A DNA stretch of 28,223 nucleotides from a virus, in the IMG/VR virus record IMGVR_UViG_3300033142_001985, positions 1 through 28,223 of that record; one strand, written 5' to 3'. A program made the translations under genes and the position numbers. The first letter of the stretch is position 1. Every line of letters starts with the position of its first letter. Shown piece after piece: positions 14,845 to 22,540 of the stretch. The notes below the pieces were generated by a model. It was not told the DNA's origin. It did no database searches and was given only the letters and a program-made list of their open reading frames with translations.

Positions 14845-15267
14845 ATGAAAATAATAACCATAGTATTTTCTTTAATTTTTCTAAATAGTTGCGTGCTTGA
14901 CGAAATTTTGAAGGCAGGAGAATCAGGCTCTAAAAGTTACGCAGTAGTTAAAACTGCTAATTCACTTAACAAGGTGGCTAATGGGTTAGAAACGTTAGCA
15001 GATACTCGTAAAATCAAAGCCAAAACTTCAGATAAATTCGTCAAGGGAATAGGGGTTTTAATCTCAAAACAGCCTTTAAAATCTCAAGAAAGATTAATTA
15101 GTCAAAGTATCGAAGCGAAAGTATCGATTGAAAATATCAGGGCTTGGCGAAGCACGGCAACAATTACATCATTTTTGCTGGGTTTGCTGGGTTTGATTAT
15201 CATATTAAAATATTTGTTTGACAGAGTGAGCCCCAAAGTCAAAAAAATTATCACAACTCATGAATAA
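14845..15267 (+). CDS. Lipoprotein with C-terminal membrane helix; candidate unimolecular spanin
   Basis: A 140-aa protein with a lipoprotein signal: a basic start, a hydrophobic stretch, and the lipobox LNSC with Cys16 as the lipid-modified residue; the next residue is Val, not Asp, so outer-membrane sorting is expected. A periplasmic helical part (about 20-100) is followed by a transmembrane helix at about 104-125 (ATITSFLLGLLGLIIILKYLF) and a short basic cytoplasmic tail. An outer-membrane lipid anchor plus a C-terminal inner-membrane helix is the layout of unimolecular spanins such as T1 gp11, which fuse the two membranes in the last step of lysis. AGGAG lies 7 nt before the start. Its place after other lysis-like genes agrees. 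The call is by topology, not sequence similarity. Confidence 0.6.
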   Translation: MKIITIVFSLIFLNSCVLDEILKAGESGSKSYAVVKTANSLNKVANGLETLADTRKIKAKTSDKFVKGIGVLISKQPLKSQERLISQSIEAKVSIENIRAWRSTATITSFLLGLLGLIIILKYLFDRVSPKVKKIITTHE

Positions 15268-15357
15268 AAAAAAGCAAGAATGGGAATATCAAAAAGACCT
15301 CGACACAAGAGAGCTTTACAATTATTTTCATATTTAAATTTATATTCTTAGGAATAA

Positions 15358-17166
15358 ATGCCTGCGTTAAGCGTCAAACAAGAAAGAGCATTAGCAATGT
15401 ATTTAGCCGCTATTTCAATTGTTGAAATTGCAGATACGCTTAAAATTGCACGCGCGACTGTAGCCGCCTGGCGTGATAAATTCCATTGGCAGGCGCAAGT
15501 TGAATATAAACCCCTTCAACAACAAATAACAGATCGTATCCATGTGCTATTGCCCATTTTTGACAAAACACTTGAGCAAAACAAAGAATTAAAAACACTT
15601 TTGGCTTGCTCTAATGATGATTATGCTCGCAGATTAGACCCCAAAGCACACAGCCAAGGGCAGGGCAGGGTTGCTAAAAGTGGAAAAGTCAACAGCAATA
15701 AATTGGTAAAAGTAAAAAACAGTTTTGAAAAAATAACTCAAAAAGATTTCGATTTAAAGTTTGATTCGCTTTTGCTGGGTTATCAAAGAAAATGGCGCGA
15801 AGCTAAAATTAGTCACTCAAAAGGCGAGATGATTACTTGCGCGAAAACGGGCAAAGCAATCAAAATGCCCCGTACTCGAGCAATACTAAAATCGCGCCAA
15901 ATTGGCGCAACTTGGTACTTCGCCGCCGAAGCATTTGAAGATGCTGTTTTAACAGGTGATAATCAAATATTTTTATCTGCTTCACAAAATCAAGCTTTTA
16001 TTTTTAGAACTTATATACGTCAATTCGCAAAAAATTGGTTTGATGTTGAACTCAAGGGCACAGACTCAATAGAGCTATGGAACGGTGCGACTATTTACTT
16101 TTTAGCGACTAGTTCACGCACCGCACAGGGCTATCATGGGCATGTCTACATGGACGAGTTTTTTTGGATGCAAAATTTTAATGAATTTAAAAAAGTAGCG
16201 ACAGGCATGGCTTCGCATAAAAAATGGCGAAGAACTTATTTCTCCACACCATCAGCACTAAGCCATCCTGCGTACAGTCTCTGGTCGGGCTCGCGCATGA
16301 AAAATACAGAAGACAAAGATAATGTAGACATTGAAAATAAGCATTTAAAATACGGCGCGATTGGCTCAGATAGAATATGGCGCATGGTAACAACAATCAA
16401 TGATGCTGAGCAAATGGGGTGCAATTTCTTTGACGTCGCTGAATTAAAAGATGAACATTCTAAATCAGAATTTGATAATCTGTTTCTTTGCAAGTTTGTT
16501 GACGATGCAGATTCTGTATTTAAACTCACTAAATTACAAAAAGGTGTTGTTGAGTCTGGTGTTTGGACTGATTTTAATCCTAAATCGTCCCAGCCGTTTG
16601 CACAAAACCCTGTTTGGCTTGGTTATGATCCAGCACGCTCAAAAGATGACGCATCACTTGTAGTCATTGCACCGCCGCTTGAGACAGGTGGTAAATTTAG
16701 ATTGTTAGAGCGGCACAGGTGGAAAGGTGAGACGTTTGAATATCAAGCGAATATGATCAAAGTCATGACGCAAAAATACAACGTGCAAAAAATTGCGATG
16801 GACGTATCAGGCATTGGCTATGGTGCATATGAAAGAGTGATGTCATTTTTTCCAATGGTGATTCCCATTTATTATTCAGTGCTTATTAAAGAGCATATGG
16901 TCGCTAAAATGCAAGATGTTGTTAATTCTGAGCGTTTTGACTTTCAAGACGATGACATTAGCATTATGTCATCGTTCATGGCCATTGGCAAAACATCAAC
17001 GGGCAGCGGTAAAATCGTCATTAATACTAAGCGATCAGATGTGATTGGTCATGCTGATGTAGCCTGGGCAATCATGCACGCTATTTATCAAGAGCCAACA
17101 AATGCAGAACACATAAACAGACAATCGTCTTTAGCCCGACGCTTGAGCAAAAATAGTAGAAAATAG
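15358..17166 (+). CDS. P: Terminase large subunit, P2 gpP family
   Basis: A 602-aa packaging motor and nuclease. An N-terminal HTH-like region (IVEIADTLKIARATVAAWRDK) precedes the ATPase. The Walker A variant is KSRQIGAT at 178-185, with the family context AILKSRQIGATWYFAAEAFEDA and NQIFLSAS; Walker B is VYMDE at 263-267 with Asp266/Glu267. The RNase H-like nuclease begins at about 420 with LGYDPARSKDDAS, where Asp424 is a probable metal ligand, and HADVAWAIMHAIY near the end supplies another acidic residue. Length is close to P2 gpP (about 590 aa). In P2 this gene neighbours the capsid genes divergently; here it lies some 12 kb away on the same strand. Confidence 0.95.
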   Translation: MPALSVKQERALAMYLAAISIVEIADTLKIARATVAAWRDKFHWQAQVEYKPLQQQITDRIHVLLPIFDKTLEQNKELKTLLACSNDDYARRLDPKAHSQGQGRVAKSGKVNSNKLVKVKNSFEKITQKDFDLKFDSLLLGYQRKWREAKISHSKGEMITCAKTGKAIKMPRTRAILKSRQIGATWYFAAEAFEDAVLTGDNQIFLSASQNQAFIFRTYIRQFAKNWFDVELKGTDSIELWNGATIYFLATSSRTAQGYHGHVYMDEFFWMQNFNEFKKVATGMASHKKWRRTYFSTPSALSHPAYSLWSGSRMKNTEDKDNVDIENKHLKYGAIGSDRIWRMVTTINDAEQMGCNFFDVAELKDEHSKSEFDNLFLCKFVDDADSVFKLTKLQKGVVESGVWTDFNPKSSQPFAQNPVWLGYDPARSKDDASLVVIAPPLETGGKFRLLERHRWKGETFEYQANMIKVMTQKYNVQKIAMDVSGIGYGAYERVMSFFPMVIPIYYSVLIKEHMVAKMQDVVNSERFDFQDDDISIMSSFMAIGKTSTGSGKIVINTKRSDVIGHADVAWAIMHAIYQEPTNAEHINRQSSLARRLSKNSRK

Positions 17167-17170
17167 CACT

Positions 17171-18145
17171 ATGAAAACTTGGACATTTGACGAGCCCATT
17201 GAAATCAGCAAAGAGACTGATTTATTAGATTATGCGCAAAGCTATTTGATTGACGGCTTTTACGAGCCACCTATTAATTTTAGCATTTTTGACAAAGCAT
17301 CACGCTCTAGCGCACATTGCGGCTCGGGTATTCAAGTGAAACGCAATATTTTAATCTCAACATTGCTTTTATCAGAGCACATCTCATTAGAGCACACCAA
17401 CGCGGCAGTGCATGATTATTTAACATGTGGGAATATGTATTTGTTTAAAGTCAAAAACATGATGGGTGAGGTTGTCAGACTAGAACACCTGCCAGCGCTG
17501 TATATGCGCGTTGGTGAAAAACGCAAAAAATACGCATATATAAAGGGCTGGATGGATAAAGACATCTATCCAGAAAATAAAATTATTCACTTGAAACAGC
17601 TGGATATGCGTCAAGAAGTTTATGGAATCCCGGAATGGTTTGCTGCTGTATCTAGCACTTTGCTTAGTGAATCAGCAACTTTATTTAGACGAAAATATTA
17701 CAAAAATGGTGCACACGCTGGATTTTTACTCTATGTCAATAATGCTACAATTGGCGTGGACGAAGAGGACGAAATTAGCGAGCAACTGAACTCACTTAAT
17801 GGCCTGGGCAATTTTAGAAATATGTTTATTAATGGCCGTGGCTTAGATAAAACCAAGCCAGAGCTGATACCCGTGGGGCAGATTGATGCCAAAGATGAAT
17901 TTTTAAACATAAAAAATGCAACACGTGACGACATAATGGCGGCACATCGAGTGCCGCCGCAGATGATGGGCATCATACCTTCGAACACGAGCGGCCTTGG
18001 TGATGTCAAAAAAGCAGCTGAGGTTTTTTTTGTTAATGAAATTATGCCAATTCAGGCGAAATTATTATCAATTAATGATATGATTGGGCAAGAAGTATTT
18101 TCAACACAGCCTTACGAATTAATCAAACAGGAGAAAGAGATATGA
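17171..18145 (+). CDS. Q: Portal protein, P2 gpQ family
   Basis: A 324-aa homologue of P2 gpQ, the dodecameric ring through which DNA enters the head. The signature lies towards the end: RDDIMAAHRVPPQMMGIIPSNTSGLGDVKKAAEVFFVNEIMPIQ, as in the gpQ pattern with HRVPPQ, a G-x-GD turn and an NE-x-x-PLQ helix. Also typical are YEPPINFS, NAAVHDYLTCGNMYLFK and KIIHLKQLDMRQEVYGIPEW. It follows the large terminase by 4 bp and overlaps the tail chaperone start by 4 nt. Confidence 0.95.
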   Translation: MKTWTFDEPIEISKETDLLDYAQSYLIDGFYEPPINFSIFDKASRSSAHCGSGIQVKRNILISTLLLSEHISLEHTNAAVHDYLTCGNMYLFKVKNMMGEVVRLEHLPALYMRVGEKRKKYAYIKGWMDKDIYPENKIIHLKQLDMRQEVYGIPEWFAAVSSTLLSESATLFRRKYYKNGAHAGFLLYVNNATIGVDEEDEISEQLNSLNGLGNFRNMFINGRGLDKTKPELIPVGQIDAKDEFLNIKNATRDDIMAAHRVPPQMMGIIPSNTSGLGDVKKAAEVFFVNEIMPIQAKLLSINDMIGQEVFSTQPYELIKQEKEI

Positions 18146-18563
18146 AAAAAGAAAACTCGTTAACAGATGACTCTATAACTGTTGTTTTAAAAACAGCCGT
18201 TGAAATTAATGGCAAAGAAGTTAAAAAAATCGTAATAAGAAATCCTGGCTCTGGCGAGCTCAGAGACATTAATATATCACAACTTTTAATACTAAATGCT
18301 GGTGTTGTTTGCAGACTCGCCCCTCGTGTGAGCGTTCTAACTGCAAGACACATGGCTAATATGAAAGGATATGATATATTAAGAATTGGCTTGGCGCTTG
18401 GCGATTTTTTTCAAGATGCCAGCTGATACCTGAAAAAGTTGAGCCAATTTATGCAGATTTGGCGGTAATTTTTGGCTGGCAGCCGTCTGAACTTGACAAA
18501 ATGAGCATTGATGACCTTATGAATTTTCATAAATTGGCACTTGAGAGAAGAGAAAATGAATAA
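18142..18563 (+). CDS. Tail assembly chaperone with -1 frameshift extension (E and E+E' type)
   Basis: The zero frame runs 18142-18426 (94 aa) and resembles the Mu gp41/P2 gpE chaperone family: TVVLKTAVEINGKEVKKIVIRNPGSGELRDI. A seven-T run at 18405-18411 is a perfect T TTT TTT slippery heptamer in register with the zero frame (gat ttt ttt). A -1 shift there joins the frame that continues to the stop at 18561-18563, with residues EPIYADLAVIFGWQPSELDKMSIDDLMNFHKLALERRE, the usual E'/GT-type extension ahead of the tape measure. The shifted product would be 140 aa. The upstream portal gene overlaps it and the tape measure start lies inside its end. Which fraction shifts is not knowable from sequence. 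Confidence 0.82.
18405..18411 (+). promoter_or_regulatory. Slippery heptamer T TTT TTT
   Basis: Seven T residues positioned exactly as X XXY YYZ against the zero-frame codons, 13 nt before the zero-frame TGA at 18424-18426. P2 uses T TTT TTG at the equivalent place. A stimulatory structure downstream was not clearly seen. Confidence 0.75.
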
Positions 18564-20739
18564 TATGGATTTAAGTATTAAGCTGAAAATGCTTGATCAG
18601 TTGACCGCGCCCGTCAAAAAAATGCAGGAAAGTTTGTATGGCACAAACACAGCATTAATAAAATTACAAACGAATCTCAAAGACACTAAAGCCAATCAAG
18701 CGCAAATAATCGCATTAAAAAATACACGTGCGCATTATATTAAAAATCAAAATCAAATTCATGAACTGAGTAAAAAACTCAAAATCAAAGGCACGCTGAC
18801 CGAGCGCCAAACTGAAAAATTAAAAGAACTTAAAGCGCTTGGTTCGCGTTATTCTAAAGACTTAAAAACTCAATCTAATGCTTTAAATAAAGCAGGCTTG
18901 GCCACAAAAAACCTCGCAGAAGCGGAAGCAAAACTGAACGCGCGGCGTGATAAGACAGTCAAAAAAATCCAGCAGGTCAACACCAAACTCAAGCGCACTA
19001 TAGCGCTGAGAAAAAGACTGTCTAAACTGCCCAAAAATTTAGCCATGGGTGGCGCGGCAGGCTTGGCTGGAGGATTGGTCGCTGGACGTGCTGCCGCTGG
19101 ATTTTTTAATCCCGCTGTTGAATTTGGAAAGGTAATGAGCACTGTTCGAGCTCGAGCACGTCTTGAAAAAACCTCTCCAGAATTTATTGCTCTGCGAAAA
19201 CAGGCAAAAATGTTGGGCGCAAAAACTAGTTTTGCAGGCTCAGAAGTTGCGGAAGGGCAAGCATTTTTAGCACAAGCCAATTTTAATGCTAAGCAAATTC
19301 AAAAAATGATGCCTGCGATGGTTGATTTAGCAAAAGCGGGCGGGCTAGATTTAGCGACAACAGCAGATGTGGCATCAAATATCATGGGTGCATTCAAATT
19401 GAGTGCTGATGAAAGTGACAGAGTGGCAGATATTTTGGCACACACAGCCATTTCTACAAATGTTGATCTGCAAATGTTGAGCGAAACATTGAAAGGTGTA
19501 GCGCCAATCGCCGCCAAAGCGGGCGCTGGCTTAGAAGAAGTGGCCGCCATGGCTGGATTGCTTGGAAATATCGGCATACAAGGCTCTAGTGCTGAAACGG
19601 CGCTGAAAAATATGTATGCAAGAATGGCATCGCCGCCAAAAGACGCACAAGATGCTTTGCAAGAATTGGGCATATCTACCAAAGACGCTGAGAATAATCT
19701 AAAAAAAATGCCTGATATTTTAAACGAAGTCGCCAAGGCGACTTCAAAAATGGGCAGCGCTGATCAATTAAAATATTTTAAAGCAATCACTGGGCTCAGA
19801 GCCATGGCGGCGGCTTCTGAACTAGTTAGTCAAGCAGAAAATGGTAAGCTTCAAGCATTTTTGAAAACTTACGAAAAAATACAAGGAACAGCTGAGAAAA
19901 CTAGAAAAATAATGGAAGATAACGCCGCTGGTGATATTGAAAAATTGAAATCTGCATGGCAAGGGCTATCGATTGAGTCACTTTCGGGCAGCAATAGTTC
20001 TTTACGCGAGACGATTCAATCGATTTCTGAATTAATTAACAGCGTCATGAAATGGACAAAAGAATATCCAAACTTCACTTCGGGCTTGATTAAGACAGTA
20101 GCAACAATCGCAGGATTGGCAGTGGTCGGTGGCACAGCTGCTATTGCAATGGCTGGGCTAGCTGGGCCAATTAAATTAGTTACTTTTCTTTTTAAAGCGC
20201 TGAAATGGCTCATAACTAAACATCCTATAATTGCTGTTATTAGCTTGCTAGCAGCGGCAGGAACAGCTATTGCAAGTAATTGGGGCAACACGGGCGATTT
20301 CTTTAAAGATATGTGGGCAGGTATTCATTTAACTTTTCTAAAAGCAATTCAGGGCATATTGTCAGTGATACCTGATGCTTGGATACCTGACTCGTGGGGG
20401 CTTGACTCTGATATGTTGATTAAGCAAATTAACGATATAGAAAAAGCGGCTAATCTAGTACCCGACTCGTTGGGGCTTGATTCTGATATGTTGATTAAGC
20501 AAATTAACGATACAGAAAAAGCGGCTAACATTGTTAAAAAAATAGGGCTAATTTCTCAAGGAATAGATTCAACTTTAACGCAAAGAATTGTTTATGACAA
20601 GCCCTTACATCAACAAAAATCAAGCGTTGATGTCAGGGTTAAAATTGACTCTCAACTGCCTGCAAGAGTGCAAGAAGTCAAAACCACGGGCGTGGCAAAT
20701 TCTCGTCTTGATCTTGGTGATTTAGCGATTGCTTATTAG
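18556..20739 (+). CDS. T: Tail tape measure protein
   Basis: A 727-aa protein from the ATG at 18556 (an in-frame TTG at 18541 would add 5 residues; the ATG follows AGAAGAG). It overlaps the E' stop by 8 nt. Residues 1-150 are coiled coil, rich in Lys, Leu and Gln. Residues about 190-440 are the TP901-type tape measure core, with FNPAVEFGKVM and AKMLGAKTSFAGSEVAEG, ending with KNMYARMASPPKDAQDALQELGI. Hydrophobic segments follow at about 515-590, as usual for tape measures that insert in the membrane. Near the C-terminus a 25-residue unit is duplicated in tandem. The protein sets tail length and passes into the host cell with DNA. Confidence 0.92.
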   Translation: MNNMDLSIKLKMLDQLTAPVKKMQESLYGTNTALIKLQTNLKDTKANQAQIIALKNTRAHYIKNQNQIHELSKKLKIKGTLTERQTEKLKELKALGSRYSKDLKTQSNALNKAGLATKNLAEAEAKLNARRDKTVKKIQQVNTKLKRTIALRKRLSKLPKNLAMGGAAGLAGGLVAGRAAAGFFNPAVEFGKVMSTVRARARLEKTSPEFIALRKQAKMLGAKTSFAGSEVAEGQAFLAQANFNAKQIQKMMPAMVDLAKAGGLDLATTADVASNIMGAFKLSADESDRVADILAHTAISTNVDLQMLSETLKGVAPIAAKAGAGLEEVAAMAGLLGNIGIQGSSAETALKNMYARMASPPKDAQDALQELGISTKDAENNLKKMPDILNEVAKATSKMGSADQLKYFKAITGLRAMAAASELVSQAENGKLQAFLKTYEKIQGTAEKTRKIMEDNAAGDIEKLKSAWQGLSIESLSGSNSSLRETIQSISELINSVMKWTKEYPNFTSGLIKTVATIAGLAVVGGTAAIAMAGLAGPIKLVTFLFKALKWLITKHPIIAVISLLAAAGTAIASNWGNTGDFFKDMWAGIHLTFLKAIQGILSVIPDAWIPDSWGLDSDMLIKQINDIEKAANLVPDSLGLDSDMLIKQINDTEKAANIVKKIGLISQGIDSTLTQRIVYDKPLHQQKSSVDVRVKIDSQLPARVQEVKTTGVANSRLDLGDLAIAY
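20386..20535 (+). repeat. 75-bp tandem duplication in the tape measure gene
   Basis: Two copies (20386-20460 and 20461-20535) encoding PDSWGLDSDMLIKQINDIEK.. and PDSLGLDSDMLIKQINDTEK... They differ at few positions, so the duplication is fairly recent. Each copy adds 25 residues, a change that could alter tail length slightly. Confidence 0.9.
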
Positions 20740-20771
20740 TTCTTTTTAAAACCTTTCTTTTTATTTGTCAA

Positions 20772-20809
20772 TTACAACTATTTTAAAATTTGTTTTAAAA
20801 TAGTTGTAA
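20772..20809. other. 17-bp perfect AT-rich hairpin after the tape measure gene
   Basis: Arms 20772-20788 and 20793-20809 pair perfectly around the loop TTTG. Neither strand has the T run of an intrinsic terminator directly after it. It sits in the 248-bp gap between the last structural gene and the first accessory cassette, so it may end or process the late transcript, or be a protein-binding site. A weaker 7-bp hairpin lies at 20840-20858 (ATGAATT/AATTCAT), upstream of a TCGCTTTTTTT run. Confidence 0.55.
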
Positions 20810-20880
20810 AACGTCGTAAAAAGACGTATAATTCTTTACATGAATTAAATAAATTCATCTGAATAGTCGCTTTTTTTATT

Positions 20881-20987
20881 TATTTTCAAAAATAATTAAA
20901 TAAATGCTTGACTTATGTAATAATTGTTGTATAATGTACTCATCTAAAGCAATAACGCATTAGATAAACAAAAAATGGAGTTTTAAA
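20881..20987 (+). promoter_or_regulatory. Promoter-leader cassette, copy 1
   Basis: Near-consensus sigma-70 promoter: TTGACT at 20908-20913, 16-bp spacer, TATAAT at 20930-20935, with an AT-rich upstream stretch. The leader has a 6-bp inverted repeat ATCTAA (20942-20947)/TTAGAT (20960-20965) and ends with GGAG 7 nt before the ATG at 20988. Almost identical 107-109-bp cassettes lie at 27454-27560 and 27888-27996. Confidence 0.88.
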
Positions 20988-21236
20988 ATGATAGACGAGA
21001 ACAATAATGAAATCGAGGAAATGTCAATTCAGCAAGTAACAGCACAACTATTTAGAACAGTTGATCGCATGGGTCTTGCTAAGAATCACCAAGAAAAATT
21101 AATCACACTTTTAACGACTCTGGAGATAGCAGTCAACAAAGCAAGAGATGACAATCATAGCAAGATTAAAGAAATAGCAGACATCTTGCAAGAGTCTGTC
21201 ATTAAAGACTTTAAACAATACAATTCAAAAGTTTAA
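20988..21236 (+). CDS. Small cassette protein, paralogue A
   Basis: An 82-aa charged, helical protein of no family I recognise. It shares its first 16 residues (M-x-DENNNEIEEMSIQQ), a central EKL-x2-L segment, an AVNKA motif and an ILQE ... KQYN end with the 81-aa product at 27561, so the two are paralogues with diverged middles. It has its own strong promoter and a terminator behind it (21256-21287), making a self-contained expression unit. Small independently expressed phage proteins of this sort are often host-takeover or anti-defence factors, but nothing in the sequence shows which. Confidence 0.75.
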   Translation: MIDENNNEIEEMSIQQVTAQLFRTVDRMGLAKNHQEKLITLLTTLEIAVNKARDDNHSKIKEIADILQESVIKDFKQYNSKV

Positions 21237-21255
21237 AAAAAAGTACAAGGGCTTG

Positions 21256-21287
21256 GCGACTTAACCATAAAAATGAAGTCGCTTTTT
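21256..21287 (+). terminator. Intrinsic terminator after paralogue A
   Basis: Stem GCGACTT (21256-21262) pairs with AAGTCGC (21276-21282) around a 13-nt loop and is followed by TTTTT (21283-21287). Confidence 0.75.
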
Positions 21288-21305
21288 ATATCAAACTACA
21301 TAATC

Positions 21306-21641
21306 ATGACAAAAAATCAATTAAGAACATTGAGTGGCGGCGAATGGGTCGTGAGCAAAATTACTGGAAAAATATTTAATTTCTGCGGTTATTACAAAAA
21401 TTCAACACTTGTGGGCATTAAAAATCGGCGCACAAAAGAATGGAGTTTGATACCCAAAAGAATTTTTTTACAAAAATATCGAGCCAAATTCTACAGCAGT
21501 TCCGACCTTGTAAAATTCCCTTTAAAAAATCAAGACGTAATAGATTATTTAGAAATAAACACAGAGACAAAAGAGAAGGTAATTACATTCCCTTTAAAAA
21601 ATCAAGCTGTGATAGATTATTTAGAAAAGTCCCCAGCGTGA
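21306..21641 (+). CDS. Hypothetical protein with duplicated C-terminal motif
   Basis: A 111-aa basic protein started at 21306; an earlier in-frame ATG at 21273 lies inside the terminator stem-loop and is less likely. The N-terminal part (NQLRTLSGGEW ... EWSLIPKRIFLQKYRAKF) shows a weak, spaced resemblance to the partial protein at the right end of the window (NQELKTITKG ... WITSRLYKNVFLERWSFK). The end has two copies of FPLKNQ-x-VIDYLE, 24 residues apart, from a 72-bp direct repeat. Function unknown; it may bind DNA or another phage protein through the repeated motif. Confidence 0.6.
   Translation: MTKNQLRTLSGGEWVVSKITGKIFNFCGYYKNSTLVGIKNRRTKEWSLIPKRIFLQKYRAKFYSSSDLVKFPLKNQDVIDYLEINTETKEKVITFPLKNQAVIDYLEKSPA
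21515..21627 (+). repeat. Direct repeat of about 41 bp, period 72 bp
   Basis: Copies at 21515-21555 and 21587-21627 differ at only a few positions. Both encode FPLKNQ-x-VIDYLE in frame. The 31 bp between them is different in character and encodes a charged linker. Confidence 0.85.
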
Positions 21642-21838
21642 GTAATGTGGCTAACGAAGCTCATAACTTATTGATAGTATTTGATGTAGAGTTAGTTTCT
21701 GCTACAGACACTGACGCAGTTCTAAAAGTTGTTAGAGATCTATTAGAAGCGCACGCAAGAAAGGAGTTTGGTTTTTCAAGTCTTGCTCATCCAACGCGAT
21801 TACGTGTTAAGCATTTAAGTAGTCAAAAAAAAGGATAA
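21638..21838 (+). CDS. Small hypothetical protein (GTG start)
   Basis: A 66-aa protein starting at the GTG of a GTGA overlap with the preceding stop. The same frame is open further upstream to 21440, but that part overlaps the previous gene and is low-complexity basic, so it is a shadow. The body, LLIVFDVELVSATDTDAVLKVVRDLLEAHARKEFGFSSL, has a strand followed by an amphipathic helix and could be a small alpha/beta fold. No family recognised. The next gene begins after 3 bp. Confidence 0.55.
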   Translation: MSNVANEAHNLLIVFDVELVSATDTDAVLKVVRDLLEAHARKEFGFSSLAHPTRLRVKHLSSQKKG

Positions 21839-21841
21839 ATT

Positions 21842-22066
21842 ATGACAAAAAAAGACTTAATTAAAGCATTAGAAAAATATGAGGATGACGCATTGGTCAT
21901 TGTTGATGTGTTCAATAAACATCACTCAATTGCCTTAACGCCCAGTTCTATATCTACTAACTGTTTGGCTTTGAGTATTCAAATTAGTGCAGAAGAAACG
22001 GAAAAAGTTAGACTTTTATTTGAACAAGTCAGAAAAGACAATGAAATTACAGAGGTAAAAAAATGA
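21842..22066 (+). CDS. Small hypothetical phage protein
   Basis: A 74-aa protein with an AAAAAAGGA ribosome site. The N-terminal segment KKDLIKALEKYEDDALVIVDVF (a helix leading into an acidic strand) is a pattern seen in small phage proteins of unknown role. The rest alternates a strand (CLALSIQIS) and a helix. It overlaps the next gene by 4 nt (ATGA), so the two are probably cotranslated. Confidence 0.65.
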   Translation: MTKKDLIKALEKYEDDALVIVDVFNKHHSIALTPSSISTNCLALSIQISAEETEKVRLLFEQVRKDNEITEVKK

Positions 22067-22290
22067 AGGAATCAGAAGCAATTAATATGGTTAAGAATTT
22101 GCCAGAGGTCAAGGCCAATATTTACGCCTTGGCTTTTGGATTTTCAAATAAAAAAGTAAATGAACTTTGTTCTAACAAAAAAATTCCTTGCCGAAAAATT
22201 GGGCAAGCAAAAACACGCACCAAAGACAACAGAACCTGGATGGTGAATATGATAAAAGTAAGAGCAGAATTGGGAAAAAATAGTGAATGA
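22063..22290 (+). CDS. Small HTH-type DNA-binding protein (excisionase-like)
   Basis: A 75-aa protein whose central part reads as a winged-helix of the excisionase/MerR type: ALAFGFSNKKVNELCSNKKIPCRKIG, where the second helix is followed by the short wing IPCRKIG, then RTWMVNMIKV as the closing strand and helix. The layout matches small factors that bind DNA for excision or transcription control. No integrase lies nearby, so a regulator of the replication operon is as likely. The stop overlaps the next start by 8 nt. Confidence 0.55.
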   Translation: MKESEAINMVKNLPEVKANIYALAFGFSNKKVNELCSNKKIPCRKIGQAKTRTKDNRTWMVNMIKVRAELGKNSE

Positions 22291-22540
22291 TCTTAGCTTG
22301 CTTATATTAATGTGCGGCTCTCAATTCGCCCTTGTTTTTTTTAAGCATCTCAATGTTCGAGTGATTATCACTGAAAACGCTTTAAACACTGTTTTTATCA
22401 CATTTTTAATTCAAGCAACTTGGTTAATCAGCGTGGCAATTGGCATAAAAGCAGTTTGGGCAGGCAATGTGATGATGATTGTGGCTTATTTATCATCAGG
22501 AATGCTGGGTGCATATTTCAGTTTCAGAGTAAAAGTATGA
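22283..22540 (+). CDS. Small membrane protein
   Basis: An 85-aa protein with three hydrophobic segments: about 4-22 (LSLLILMCGSQFALVFF), 35-55 (LNTVFITFLIQATWLISVAIG) and 58-79 (AVWAGNVMMIVAYLSSGMLGAYF). Basic residues sit between the first two (KHLNVR). It overlaps the primase-helicase start by 4 nt (ATGA), tying it to the replication gene. Small membrane proteins in this position may anchor replication or alter the host membrane (for example superinfection exclusion), but no family was recognised. Confidence 0.6.
   Translation: MNDLSLLILMCGSQFALVFFKHLNVRVIITENALNTVFITFLIQATWLISVAIGIKAVWAGNVMMIVAYLSSGMLGAYFSFRVKV

Noticed and set aside
15260-15337. 25-codon ATG frame after the spanin candidate
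   Set aside because: No ribosome site and too short to support; the overlap with the preceding stop is the only argument in favour.
18870-19736. Long minus-strand frames opposite the tape measure gene
   Set aside because: Ala/Ser-rich translations of the antisense strand of a helical protein; no start signals and the sense gene is certain.
21440-21637. Upstream extension of the frame that ends at 21838
   Set aside because: It overlaps the 21306 gene completely, is low-complexity basic and mirrors the 72-bp repeat; the GTG at 21638 gives a sensible coupled start.
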